A stretch of DNA of 64,000 nt from assembly GCA_009792885.1 (NCBI GenBank), contig WMCF01000170.1, positions 397,957 to 461,956 on the forward strand, given 5' to 3'. This DNA comes from Eremophila alpestris peregrina. Lineage: Eukaryota > Chordata > Aves > Passeriformes > Alaudidae. Position numbers and translations under genes: made by a program. The notes under the pieces were generated by a model, which was not told the origin of the DNA, searched no databases, and saw only the letters and a list, made by a program, of their open reading frames with translations. This document shows positions 47,170 to 56,242 of the stretch, one piece after another; position 1 is the first letter of the stretch; every line of letters starts with the position of its first letter.

Positions 47170-47212
47170 CGTCCGTCCGTCCGCCCGTCCGTCCGCCCGC
47201 CCGCCTCACCGA
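47170..47212. repeat. (GTCC)n/(CCGT)n-type short tandem repeat in the promoter
   Basis: About nine tandem variants of a gtcc/gccc tetranucleotide within the CpG island. Confidence 0.85.
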
Positions 47213-47366
47213 CACGTCTCGCTGTCCGTCCGCGTCCGGGAACACCCCCAGCTCCGGGTCTAGGGCCGGATCCGGGAGCGGGTCCAGAAGCGGACTGCGC
47301 CAGGATCGGGGCGGCGCGCAGGCCCAGCGCGGGGAAAGCACGCGCCACCGCCGCGCCCAGGCACGA

Positions 47367-47409
47367 ACTACGACTCCCGGCGGCCCCCGCGCGGGAACTA
47401 CGGCTCCCG
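47367..47409 (+). promoter_or_regulatory. Twin ACTAYRNNNCCCR motifs, 30 bp apart, next to an ETS core
   Basis: ACTACGACTCCCG at 47367 and ACTACGGCTCCCG at 47397 both fit ACTAYRNNNCCCR, a conserved promoter motif associated with ZNF143/THAP11-HCF1 binding and with bidirectional promoters. Both share the flanking 'gaactacg'. CCGGAAG, the optimal GABP core, follows six bases after the second copy. Confidence 0.75.
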
Positions 47410-48097
47410 CGGCTCCGGAAGGCCCAGAGCCGGTTCCCCTCGTTTGGAAGTGGCTCGGTGCGGACACGGTGCGTGCTGGGTTGTCCCGGGGCTCTTCCCG
47501 CGCTACCCCAGGTGCCTGCGGGCGCTAAGCGGGGCCGGACGGTGTGTGGGGACGGGAGAACCCCGGGTGTGTGCGGGGGGCGGGGGTGGGTTGGTAGTTC
47601 CCGGCGCGCACCGCGAGGGCGGCGGGGCCGAGCGAAGGCGGTGGTTCGGCCAAGGTGACACTTGGGAGCTTTGCTGCGTTGAATTTGTCACCTTTTTTTT
47701 CTACTTAAACAACGCCAAGAGTGGAATTCACGGTTTGTCTGGGTTGTTCTGTCTCGGTTCCGTGCCGAACGGGACGCGGAACTGCACTCGTGGGATCACG
47801 GTGCCCTCGGGTTCAAGGGCTGCTGGAATTTCCCCTCCCCCCCATGCCTTTTTTAATGTATTTAAAAATAATCTTTGAATACCTTTCTGCTTTAAAGTTC
47901 AGCTCCAAAGTACGTTTTTCTTACTACTTTTTGCATTTGTCTTAGTAATTTCTTAATAAAGAAAGTCTCTTGTAAATGCTTTTCTGGTTTCCGCTCCAAG
48001 CTATTTTTTCCTGCCTTTTAAATGCATTTATATCGTTGTGACTAATTCTTTATTCTTGCTTTGGTGTTTGGTTAATGGGTAAAGCAGCAGTGCCATC

Positions 48098-48267
48098 ATG
48101 ATCCTGCGACAGATCTTGCGGCTTTCCTCCCTTTTCCACTCTGCTGTGTCCATTCACGTGCGCAGGAACATTGGGCTCTCTGCAATTGTCTTCAACAAGG
48201 CAAAAGAACTCGACCCGGTTCAGAAGCTCTTCTTGGACAAGATCAGAGAGTACAACACGAAGAGCAA
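48098..48267 (+). CDS. ATP5PF: ATP5PF coding exon 1 (transit peptide and N-terminal helix)
   Basis: ATG at 48098, preceded by an acceptor at AAAGCAG (48086-48090). It encodes the transit peptide and helix to NTKSK; donor AA|GTAAGT is a perfect consensus and splits a lysine codon. Confidence 0.93.
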
Positions 48268-51200
48268 GTAAGTAAACGAAACTGTCTTAATAAGGGGGTT
48301 GATGGCAAAAGAGGGAAATCTGTTGATTTTGACATAAAAACATCAGACATGAAGTGTTTGATTTTTGACAATTTGATAGTTTTATGACTATTACAGATAG
48401 TCTGTAAATATTTAAGTTGTATTTTCCTGCAACACTTAGTAATGGTTTCTCTTGTGGGAAAGCTCGTTCTTGCATATCTAATAGAAAATATAAATTTTTT
48501 TTCCTTAAAAAATTAAAAACCTAATGTCATTCTTCTTGGGCAGTTAAGGCACACAGTTAAGGTCTCTTGCACGTTGCATGAATGTACTGATATGTCAATT
48601 TTTACCCATCTATGTGCTCTATAAATAGGGTGAAAAGAACCAAACAAACTCTTTTCTTCTTTTTTTTTTTGGCTGTGAAAAGCAGTTATTCTGTAGTCTT
48701 GTTTCCAGAAGCTGAATGGAAATAGCCTCCAAAAGCAAGTAAGAATTAATGGAATTATCAGGATGGTTCATTTAACATTTTCAGTTAATAAGCAGTTCCT
48801 TTGAATGGAATCTTAGATGCTTGTAATGTTTGAATGAACTACTGACCAGGAAACTAAAATTACAGTAACCTGTATAATATATTCCCGAATTAAGACTCTT
48901 TTTAGCTCTACTGGTGGAAGATGTGTGAATCCTTACCTACTGTGCCGAGAGGCAGATATTTGGGGGTTTTGCCAAATCTAAGCATGGATCCTGTACTACT
49001 GGCAACCTAAGGAATTACTATTTTAGTTTTCTGATGTTTGAATCCCAAGAAGCTCCTGTCGTGGTGGGAATCTTTTGCTTCTTCAGTATTCAAAACATGT
49101 TCTCTTGGTAAGAACAGGTTAAGCTTTACTGAGATAACTAATTCAAAGATAAAAGAGATGCAAATCACAATTTTGTTCGGAATTCAAACCTGGAACAAAC
49201 AAAACTAAAAGCCCTGTGAGCCCTCATACTCACTAGTGTTTTTGCCTCATAAGACCACCTTTTGTCTCAAAAGGTGGATTTTCATCCCTGATAGTTGGAT
49301 TTTCATCACTGATAGCAGAAAACCTTTACCTTACCCTGAGAATCTTGTTTATGTGTAAGGTAAGGTGGCCCTAAGGTGTCATACTTTGAGTTTTGGAAGT
49401 GTATTAAATTATTGCCTTTGGTTGGTTGTTGAAAAAGCTCTAATTCATAAATGTACTTGAAAATGTAGAATTTTCCATGTGAAATGTTATAACTTAGTTG
49501 TTAATCACAGCTTTTAATGTTTATTAGGCAAGCTGGAGGGCCTGTTGACGCAGGACCCGATTTTCAGAAAGATATGAATGAATCCCTTGCAAGACTCCAA
49601 CGGGCATATGGTGAGGGAGATCTCACTAAGTTTCCAGAATTTAAATTTGAGGGTGAGTTAACAATTTTACTGAATTCTAATTGCAAGTAGAGACATGTTC
49701 ACTCACAGTTTTTTTAAATTCCCCTTTAGTTTATATTTGTACCATTAATTTTTCTGTAAAATGCCCTCTGGGAATCTTATGCTTTTGCACAGTTCACATC
49801 TGTTGCCATGTGACTCCTATTTTGATTTTTTGCCTTTTCTAGCAGAGATGTGGTCTTCCTCATAGTAATGATTAACAAAACTTGCAGTCAGATCAGGCTA
49901 CCTTAATTGTCCTTCAGACACTCTAACAAAATAGCTCAAATAGAAGAAGCCCACGGTCAGTATTTTTCTCATCTTACTGAAGAGATCAGCAGACTATAAT
50001 GTGAATATCAGTTAGTCTTCACTTCATCCAAACTGTGACTTTTTTATTTTGTAGGCTCCTCTGGAAAGCCACTGATTTCAGAAAATGAACAGAAGACTAA
50101 ACTTTCTTACTTAGGAACATTTTGTGGCTAAATTATATTAAACCTTTAGCTTCAGCTATTTGGATATGACTACTGTTCAACTGCTCTAAGTTTGTTTTAG
50201 CGTGGAAGGGAAAGGGCAGCCAGCCAAGGCCAAGCCACCATAGTCAACAACTTGCAGTTCTGATCAGACTGTCTGGGAATTCTAATTCAGACTAGGAACA
50301 CACCTGAAAACGTTTTGGGTTTTGGTAGTATTTCAGTAGGGTAAAGTTGGTGTCAGTTTGTTACTGGTGCAGGGAAAACAGAGTACCTGTAAAGTAGGAT
50401 CTATGGTTTTTCTTTTTTTTTTTATTTTTCTAGTTTTAGGGATGTAGTTTCTCTATATTCAGTTTTATTTCTGTGTCATATGTGAAATTACGCATATTAA
50501 AATTGTACTTGATTTTGTAAGTAAATGAATTTGTGTTACCATAGGAACAGAGTAAAGCACAGACACAACATGACTATGTTCTTTTGCCACTGTTGCATAT
50601 CTTTGATCTAATTTCAATTAGGTTTCAAATTTTAATTATATGAATAATTATATGTGTAGGAACTTCAATTTTTTTACCTTAGGGATGCTTACTATAAGCT
50701 GAGCCTTGCCTCTCAGACTTTTTATTAAAGACAGCAGGCATTAGCAGCCCAGGTGCCCAGAGTCCTAACCTTTGTGAGCCTGTACCTTTGACATCAAGAA
50801 CTCCTTGGTCAATGTTTGCATGTGGAGAGTATCTTGCTGAGTCAAGTTGAAAGTGTCTGCTCCTCTCTGTTAATATACACTGATAATACACTAATGAAAG
50901 GTAGAGAAGAGCTTGATTACTTGTTCTTCTGTTAGAGCTGTGTTGGAAATACTTGCCCAGTAACATTCTGGTTGACTTCTTCAGTTTCTCTGCTGTCTTC
51001 TCCCCTATCCCAGGTATCACTAAAAGCTGTTCTGGCAGAATATTACTGAGTCTTAGCCTTTATACATAACTCCTGCAAGGTGAAAAAGACCTGTCTCCAG
51101 CCTAGTTACTGTTTACTGCTATCCAAATTTAGTCAGTAAGTGAGGGTGTAGACTGCAATGTACTGCTTTAGCTTGTCAACGTAATGGTTAGTTTTCTTTG

Positions 51201-51306
51201 AATGAATTAATTGTGGTTTTTGAAGACAGAATAAAAAGAGACTAACAGGAATTTTCTCTCTCCTATTTCTCCTGTAGAGCCCAAGTTTGAGGAGACTCCA
51301 AAGTGA
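48098..51306 (+). CDS. ATP5PF: ATP synthase peripheral stalk subunit F6 (coupling factor 6), whole coding span
   Basis: Coupling factor 6 is part of the peripheral stalk of mitochondrial ATP synthase, holding F1 against Fo on the matrix side. Exons 48098-48267, 49528-49652 and 51278-51306 join in phase (170+125+29 nt) to 107 residues plus TGA; human has 108. The N-terminus MILRQILRLSSLFHSAVSIH with HVRRN is an amphipathic, arginine-containing transit peptide; the mature part contains KELDPVQKLFLDKIREYNTK and ends KFEETPK. A short two-residue insertion (AK) precedes ELDP compared with mammals. A non-coding exon in the CpG island must precede it. AATAAA lies at 51378-51383. Confidence 0.94.
48268..51277 (+). 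other. ATP5PF introns
   Basis: Introns 48268-49527 and 49653-51277. No repeat family or RNA recognised; short T-runs only. A weak exon-like stretch after TTTTGTAG at 50055 soon meets stops. Confidence 0.75.
49528..49652 (+). CDS. ATP5PF: ATP5PF coding exon 2
   Basis: 125 nt after acceptor TTTATTAG. It encodes QAGGPVDAGPDFQKDMNESL and GEGDLTKFPEFKFE, the conserved F6 core; donor GGTGAGTT splits a glutamate codon. Confidence 0.95.
51278..51306 (+). CDS. ATP5PF: ATP5PF last coding exon
   Basis: After acceptor TCTCCTGTAG, 29 nt encode the conserved PKFEE and the end TPK followed by TGA at 51304-51306. The short 3' UTR runs to the AATAAA at 51378. Confidence 0.92.
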
Positions 51307-51377
51307 TCTCTGCAACTTGTATACCGAACAGCAGTGTACGGCCATGGAGTTGCTGAACATGGCATCAGTTGTAATTT

Positions 51378-51383
51378 AATAAA
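51378..51383 (+). terminator. ATP5PF polyadenylation signal AATAAA
   Basis: A canonical hexamer 72 bp after the stop codon; cleavage expected 10-30 bp downstream. Confidence 0.85.
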
Positions 51384-51527
51384 TGTAGTGCTTCAGTTTG
51401 ATTTCTCAGTGGTGTGAAGAAGCTCTTAAATGCGTGGTGAGCGTAGCTAGCTGTGATCATCAACTCTTAAATGATGGAGGCAACTGAGTTGTGCTGCTCA
51501 GTTTTTTTTTAGATTTTGTAACACCCG

Positions 51528-51556
51528 TAATGATATACCAGGAAGGTATATCATTA
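51528..51556. repeat. Perfect 12-bp inverted repeat, 5-nt loop
   Basis: TAATGATATACC at 51528-51539 and its exact reverse complement at 51545-51556, spaced by AGGAA. It lies about 145 bp past the ATP5PF poly(A) signal. Possibly the hairpin of a mobile element remnant; function unknown. Confidence 0.9.
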
Positions 51557-52432
51557 TATACCTTCTGGTTCTGTTGAATTTATCCAAAAGCTTCTGCAGA
51601 AAAAAAACACTCCATGAACCTTAAGTCTGTAGCAAAGCCCTACTGTAGTGATGGAACTGCACAGCCAAAAGCATAGGCACAAATGCCCTAATTCTACACT
51701 ACATCAATGAACACAAAGGTGATGAAGTTAATCTTCCAGAAGAAACTGAAATCTGCTAAAGAGGTTGTGAGGTGTGAATTTCCATGACTGAACTGTTGAC
51801 AAAAACACTTCAGCTTCGGAGGAGCTATTTATTTATAATCATTATTATCTGAGAAGCTACATAAACACTTCGACAGTTAGAGTCTACATACTACAGTTTG
51901 AATTGTATTGACATGATTTTTCTTCAGAATGAAACTACATATGCAATCTACAGAGAGAGAGAGACTTCCACATTAAACATTAAAACACTGCTTGAGCTTT
52001 AATTACAGGAAGATTTATTTTGTCAGCATAGTGAGTTTATTTATATAGTGCACAACTATACACTTTGAAATTGTATCAGATTTGCCAAAATCATCTTTTT
52101 AAGTCGTGGTAAATCAGAATTGCAGGAGAAATCAAGCTCTTAACATTGGTTGCGACACAAGTCATGAAGTCATGTATGAAAGTTACTTGAATATATTGTT
52201 CCAAGCTACAAGAGTGAATCTTGTATTACTGCATGTACATATGAACAAAATGAGAAGCTTTCACACACAACTAAATTTAGTATACAAGCTAATTTGTCTT
52301 AAAGTTTTTTTGGTTTTTTTTTTTTTTTGAAATGCCATCACAGCTAAGTTGACTAAATACTGGCATTTTTTCTCTTCAGCATGTAAGTAGTGGAAACAAT
52401 CTTAACAGAGCAGAGGTCAGAAGATCCCTTGG
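51557..52432. other. Intergenic DNA between ATP5PF and the ERVL provirus
   Basis: Nothing recognised. Before the provirus inserted this would have been the DNA between the convergent ATP5PF and JAM2 3' ends and may hold the rest of the original JAM2 3' UTR. Confidence 0.6.
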
Positions 52433-52965
52433 TGTCATGGTTTAACCCCAGGTGGCAACTAAGCATCCCACAGCCTCTGGTTCACTCCCTGTCCCCTCTC
52501 CCTCCTGTAGGGAAGGGAATTGGAAACAAAATTCACGGTTTAAGATAAAGCAGTTAAATAATTGAACCAAAGCAATAAGGGAAAGAGAGAGAGAGAGAAA
52601 AAACCTGAGAAGCACAAGTGATGCACAGCCCAAGTGCTCATCACCACTTGCTGACTGATATTTAGCCCATTCCCCAGCAGCAAATGGCCCCTCTTAGCCA
52701 ACTTTCTCCCCAGTTTATAAACTGGGCATGTTGTTCTATATCCCTTTGGCCAGTTCAGGTCAGTGTCCTGACTCAGTTCCCTCATGGCTTGAGCACCACG
52801 TCACTGGCAGAGCATCAGACACTGAAAAGTCTTTGACTCAGGGTAAGTACTGCTGAGCAACCACTGAAACAGTGTGTTATTGACATTATTCTCATACTAA
52901 CTAAAAAAAAAAACAGGTCTGTACCAGCTACTAGGAAGAAAATTAATTCCCAGCTGAAACCAGTA
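52433..52965 (-). repeat. 3' LTR of the ERVL provirus
   Basis: About 533 bp; on the minus strand it starts in the 'ctggtttcagctgggaatta' block, contains a TATA-like 'cagtttataaactgggg' near 52712-52728, and ends with 'ggggttaaaccatgaca'. Confidence 0.7.
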
Positions 52966-53128
52966 AAGTATCAGCTGCTTACTCCATACCATTTATGTCA
53001 TGCCAGATCCTACACTTTCCAATACACCACATTTCCTGCCTTTATAGAGATGCACAGATACCATTTCCTTGATATATAGACAATCCGTGTAGAAGTCTAT
53101 TGAATTAATTTAGTCCATGACTTTTAGC

Positions 53129-53152
53129 TTATGACAGTCATGACTGTCATAA
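53129..53152. repeat. 24-bp perfect palindrome
   Basis: TTATGACAGTCA followed by its exact reverse complement, with no spacer, inside the ERVL provirus near its 3' LTR. Long uninterrupted palindromes are rare by chance. Confidence 0.9.
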
Positions 53153-53399
53153 ACAGTTACTCAGGGCAGGAAAGAGGGTGTCTGGTGTTGGATTGTTGGT
53201 TGTTGAAACCAGAGCTGATTCCGTCACTGCTCTGCTTGTCCAATAACATTAAAGTTTATTTAATGTGGCAGTTGAAGGGGAGTTGAGTTCTGATCTCCAA
53301 AGCTGGGGGGATGGAGACAGGCACCATGAGGTGCCCAGTGCAATGGTGGGCATGCAGCTGACAGAGAAGTGCTAATACACAGTATTATACAGCAATTAA

Positions 53400-53950
53400 C
53401 ATCACACTATTCACTGACTATTCAATCAAGTCTACTAATTGCACAAACCAGACTTGCCTATCCTTCCATTTTACCAAGTGTGCCCCGGTCCTTGAGTAAA
53501 AACAATCCCACAGATGAATTTTTCTTTGCCCAAGGCAGGAATAACCCAGACTGTCTTCTGCACCACATTTTTCATGTTCACTACAGGAACTTTATTCCCT
53601 TCTACAGAAAAAGTTTTGATTGGGCAGGGCCGGCCCACTTGGCAGATCTTCTAGTGCTGACTCACCAGCCTTTGCCAACATCCATCCCAATGTTTGAAGG
53701 TCCCCCTGCCTATTGCTCTGAGTGTAGTCTAACAGTCCATTGGATCATTTGGTTTTCTCAGCTCGTGCATGATACAATATACCTACTAAATGCTATATTC
53801 TTTGGCCCAAGTGTCAGTGAGTGTTTTCTAAGTCTTTCTAGTTTAATCTGTTCAAAGGCTTGGTGTTGCTCAGGGCTCCATGCAAAATCATTCTTCTTCT
53901 GAGTCACTTGATAAAGAGGGCTTACAATCGGACTAGTTTCAAATACCCAT
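53400..53950 (-). pseudogene. ERVL pol remnants (RT thumb end and integrase C-terminus)
   Basis: On the minus strand, 53950-53830 reads like the end of RT (IVSPLY pattern followed by W-S-P-E-Q-H-Q-A-F), parallel to the intact-frame copy at 39.4-40.2 kb. 53560-53480 reads like the integrase C-terminal part (W-V-I-P-A-L-G-K with a following Q-G-P-G motif). Frames are broken. Confidence 0.5.
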
Positions 53951-54999
53951 TTTCAAAAAACCCACAACATCTAAGAGAGCTTACTTTTTGAAGAAATGGA
54001 TTATAATTTCTTACCATGGGATCAGGAGTAAATTCAGCCCTTCCACTCTGCCTGGGAAGCCATCCACTGGAGATGGGAGTTGCAGCTTTCCTGGAAGAAC
54101 CCCTGTTTGGGATAGTTTTCCTTACAATCCATATACCCATGTCTCTAGTGTCAAGGTAGGTCTTCCATCCCAATTCTTCAAGTCCTCTCTGTGGCCTCTT
54201 AGCTAAACCCATGGGGTATCCCATGGTGTGTACCTTCCATATCCTCCCTCTTGAGCCAATGCTTACTGTCATTAGCATGGGTCTGTAGAGCGGAGAACAG
54301 AACATGTCCTCTTTGGACTGCTGAAACTCCTGGTACAGTTTATCTGATAGTTTCTCCACAGATGAGAGAGGAAGAGAGGTTGTCTTCGAATTCCCAGAGA
54401 TGGCAAGCCACTGCATCCACTGATGGTGGTGTGGTATCTTTCCAGATTAACGTTGCCAGTGGGTTGGTGTGTACTCCTGGTACACTCAACAAACTTCTAC
54501 CACATGGGTCATGTCCAGAGGGATTGGTCTGGATCTGTGGGGAACCTTGTATTGTCCAGGTCAAAATAAACTATCTCTAGCTCAGCTAATTCCCTCAAGA
54601 ATTGGGTATCTTTCCACTTGCATGGTGACATGTAACATCTTTGTTGTAAGGATACCCTCATGCTTGACAGGAGTCGCTTCCAGAAGCGGAGGACTTGTGT
54701 CTCTCGTGGAATCACTTTGTCAATGCCTCCTTTCTAAGAAAGTGATTCCCATCCTCTAATTTCAATCTGTTCGCCCCATTATCCCGGCACTGGAGCAGCC
54801 AGGTGGTAGTATGCTCATCAGGACAACAGCTGAAATATTTATGTATATCCCACAGCTCACTCAGGAATAACGACTGATTTGTTGCCTCTTGTTGGCCTGT
54901 CACTGAAGTTTGTGTAGGCACAGTACATGTCGGTGGGGTTTCAGTAGCCACAGATTGTTTCTTAACCCTAAAGAAAGCCTGAACCACATGCAACAACAT
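53951..54999 (-). pseudogene. ERVL gag fragments
   Basis: Three minus-strand frames (54999-54712, 54715-54509, 54416-53922) in succession downstream of the 5' LTR. They share a W-x-Q-x-L-R-E-(M/L)-A-x-x-E-I-V pattern with the Gag-like frame at 42.2-42.6 kb, so they are the Gag of the same ERV group. Frame breaks make it non-functional. Confidence 0.5.
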
Positions 55000-55429
55000 A
55001 CTGATTTGTTAGCAAAAGGACCAGGTTGGTTTCAAGGGTAGTCAAAGGATATGCAAAGTCTTTAAAATTCTCAAAAGCTACAGTAATCATCCTGGAGGGG
55101 AAGGAAGGTTTTTTTCACATGGGTTGGCTCTGAGGGTAAACGGCAGTAGATGCAACTGTGGATAGTTTCCACCAGATGGCTCCCAAAGGACTGCAGTGAC
55201 ACACACCAGGCAGGCTCATGACCAGCCATTCTATCATATCACAAGCCAGTACAGTACAGAACAACTCAGTGATAACCTTAGTCCAGGCCTACAGCAAATG
55301 AATCCATATGGAGACCAGCAACTACTAAACCAATACAATGAAAGCTTATAACAAGCTTGTTTTTACATGCTCAAGTCAGATCTGTTTTTATCTTAACCTT
55401 TTGAGTCCCATGTTTGGTGCCAAAAAGGA

Positions 55430-56153
55430 CTGCCAGCAGCTCATGTTGCTGCTTGCTCACTATCCCCACCCCAGCCCAGTGGGAGAACTGGGGAAAAAAA
55501 AAGTAAAACTGGTGGGTTGAGAGAACAGCAGTTGAATAATTGAAACAAAGTAAAATAAGATACTAATAATACTAATGATAATGATAATAATGATAACAAC
55601 AACAACATGAACCATAGTGAAAAGGAGAGAGAGGAGTAAAGCCCAAGAAAAACAAGTGATGCACAACAGTTTCTCACTATCCACTGACCAATGCCCAGCT
55701 TGTCCCCCAGCAGCAGTTGGCTCCTCCTGGCCAACTTCCCCAATTTAAATACTGAGCATGATGTTCTGGTGTGGAGGTGGTCACCAAGCCTGTTTGAGTT
55801 CCTGAAGTGCTTGGATGACGTTCTCAGGCACATGGTGTGATTCTTGGGGTGTCTTATGCAGGGCCAGGAGTTGGACTTCATGATCCTGATGGGTCCCTTC
55901 CAACTCAGCTTATTCTATGAATCCGTGATTCTAGGCATGTGCCTTTGGACAGCTCAGATCAGCTTTTCCATCTGTGCTCTGCCCCTGCTTCTTTTGCACC
56001 TCCTCACTGGAAGACCATGGGAATCTGAGGACCCCTTGGAGTAAGCACTACTCAGCAGCAACTAAAACATCAGTGTGTTATCAACTTTATTATTATATTA
56101 AATCCAGAACACAGCTACTATGAAGAAAATCATCCCAGCTGAAACCAGGACAC
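55430..56153 (-). repeat. 5' LTR of the ERVL provirus, with CR1 insertion
   Basis: On the minus strand begins TGTCCTGGTTTCAGCTGGGA at 56153, typical of a widespread avian LTR. It is interrupted at about 55769-55934 by a CR1 3' end, and contains AT-rich microsatellite (about 55558-55605). Confidence 0.7.
55769..55934 (+). mobile_element. CR1 LINE 3' end inside the 5' LTR
   Basis: A plus-strand CR1 tail ('tgcagggccaggagttggac', 'gatgggtcccttccaactca', 'ttctatgaatccgtgattct'), splitting the LTR sequence. Confidence 0.85.
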
Positions 56154-56209
56154 TGATAGTTTTGTATAACAAGTAGTCATTTGACGTCCCTCACAGAGGC
56201 TGAAATCTT

Positions 56210-56242
56210 CTAAATAACAAAGGACTTGGTATGCTTGAAATC
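56210..56242 (-). CDS. JAM2: JAM2 last coding exon with PDZ-binding motif
   Basis: After acceptor GCTTAATTTAG, encodes DFKHTKSFVI and the TAG stop (56212-56210). This matches the conserved JAM2 C-terminus (mammalian tail ends SFII). Confidence 0.92.
   Translation of the reverse strand, partial: DFKHTKSFVI

Larger units (their letters stand above)
46925..47660. promoter_or_regulatory. CpG-island divergent promoter of GABPA and ATP5PF
   Basis: A dense CpG island between GABPA (leftward) and ATP5PF (rightward), matching the bidirectional promoter known for this gene pair in mammals. It has no TATA box. Visible sites: two ACTAYRNNNCCCR motifs (47367-47379, 47397-47409), an ETS/GABP core CCGGAAG (47415-47421), further GGAA cores near 47086 and 47122, and a CCGT-rich tandem tract at 47170-47215. 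Non-coding first exons of both genes must start here; their exact starts and donors are not decided by the sequence alone. Confidence 0.85.
52433..56153 (-). mobile_element. ERVL-type provirus, internally deleted, in the JAM2 3' end
   Basis: A minus-strand provirus with 5' LTR (about 55430-56153) and 3' LTR (52433-52965) in the same orientation. The LTR starts with the 'tggtttcagctggga' block and ends near 'ggggttaaaccatgaca'. A primer-site-like TGGCACCAAACATGGGAC (minus, 55422-55405) follows the 5' LTR. Internal sequence holds Gag-like frames (54.0-55.0 kb), then directly RT C-terminal and integrase-like remains (53.4-53.95 kb), so most of pol is deleted. Flanks do not form a clear target duplication (CTTGG left, CTGAT right). 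It lies 56 bp downstream of the JAM2 stop codon on the same strand. Confidence 0.75.

Noticed and set aside
46899..47658. Frames of 149-205 codons in the CpG island
   Set aside because: G+C-rich promoter DNA lacks stops by composition; residues are Arg/Pro/Ala/Gly-rich and unlike any protein.
50055..50130. Possible extra ATP5PF exon after TTTTGTAG
   Set aside because: The frame after the acceptor does not fit the phase needed to reach the final exon and has no donor; the three recognised exons already give a full-length protein.
53369..53902. 177-codon plus-strand frame
   Set aside because: Antisense to ERVL pol remnants.
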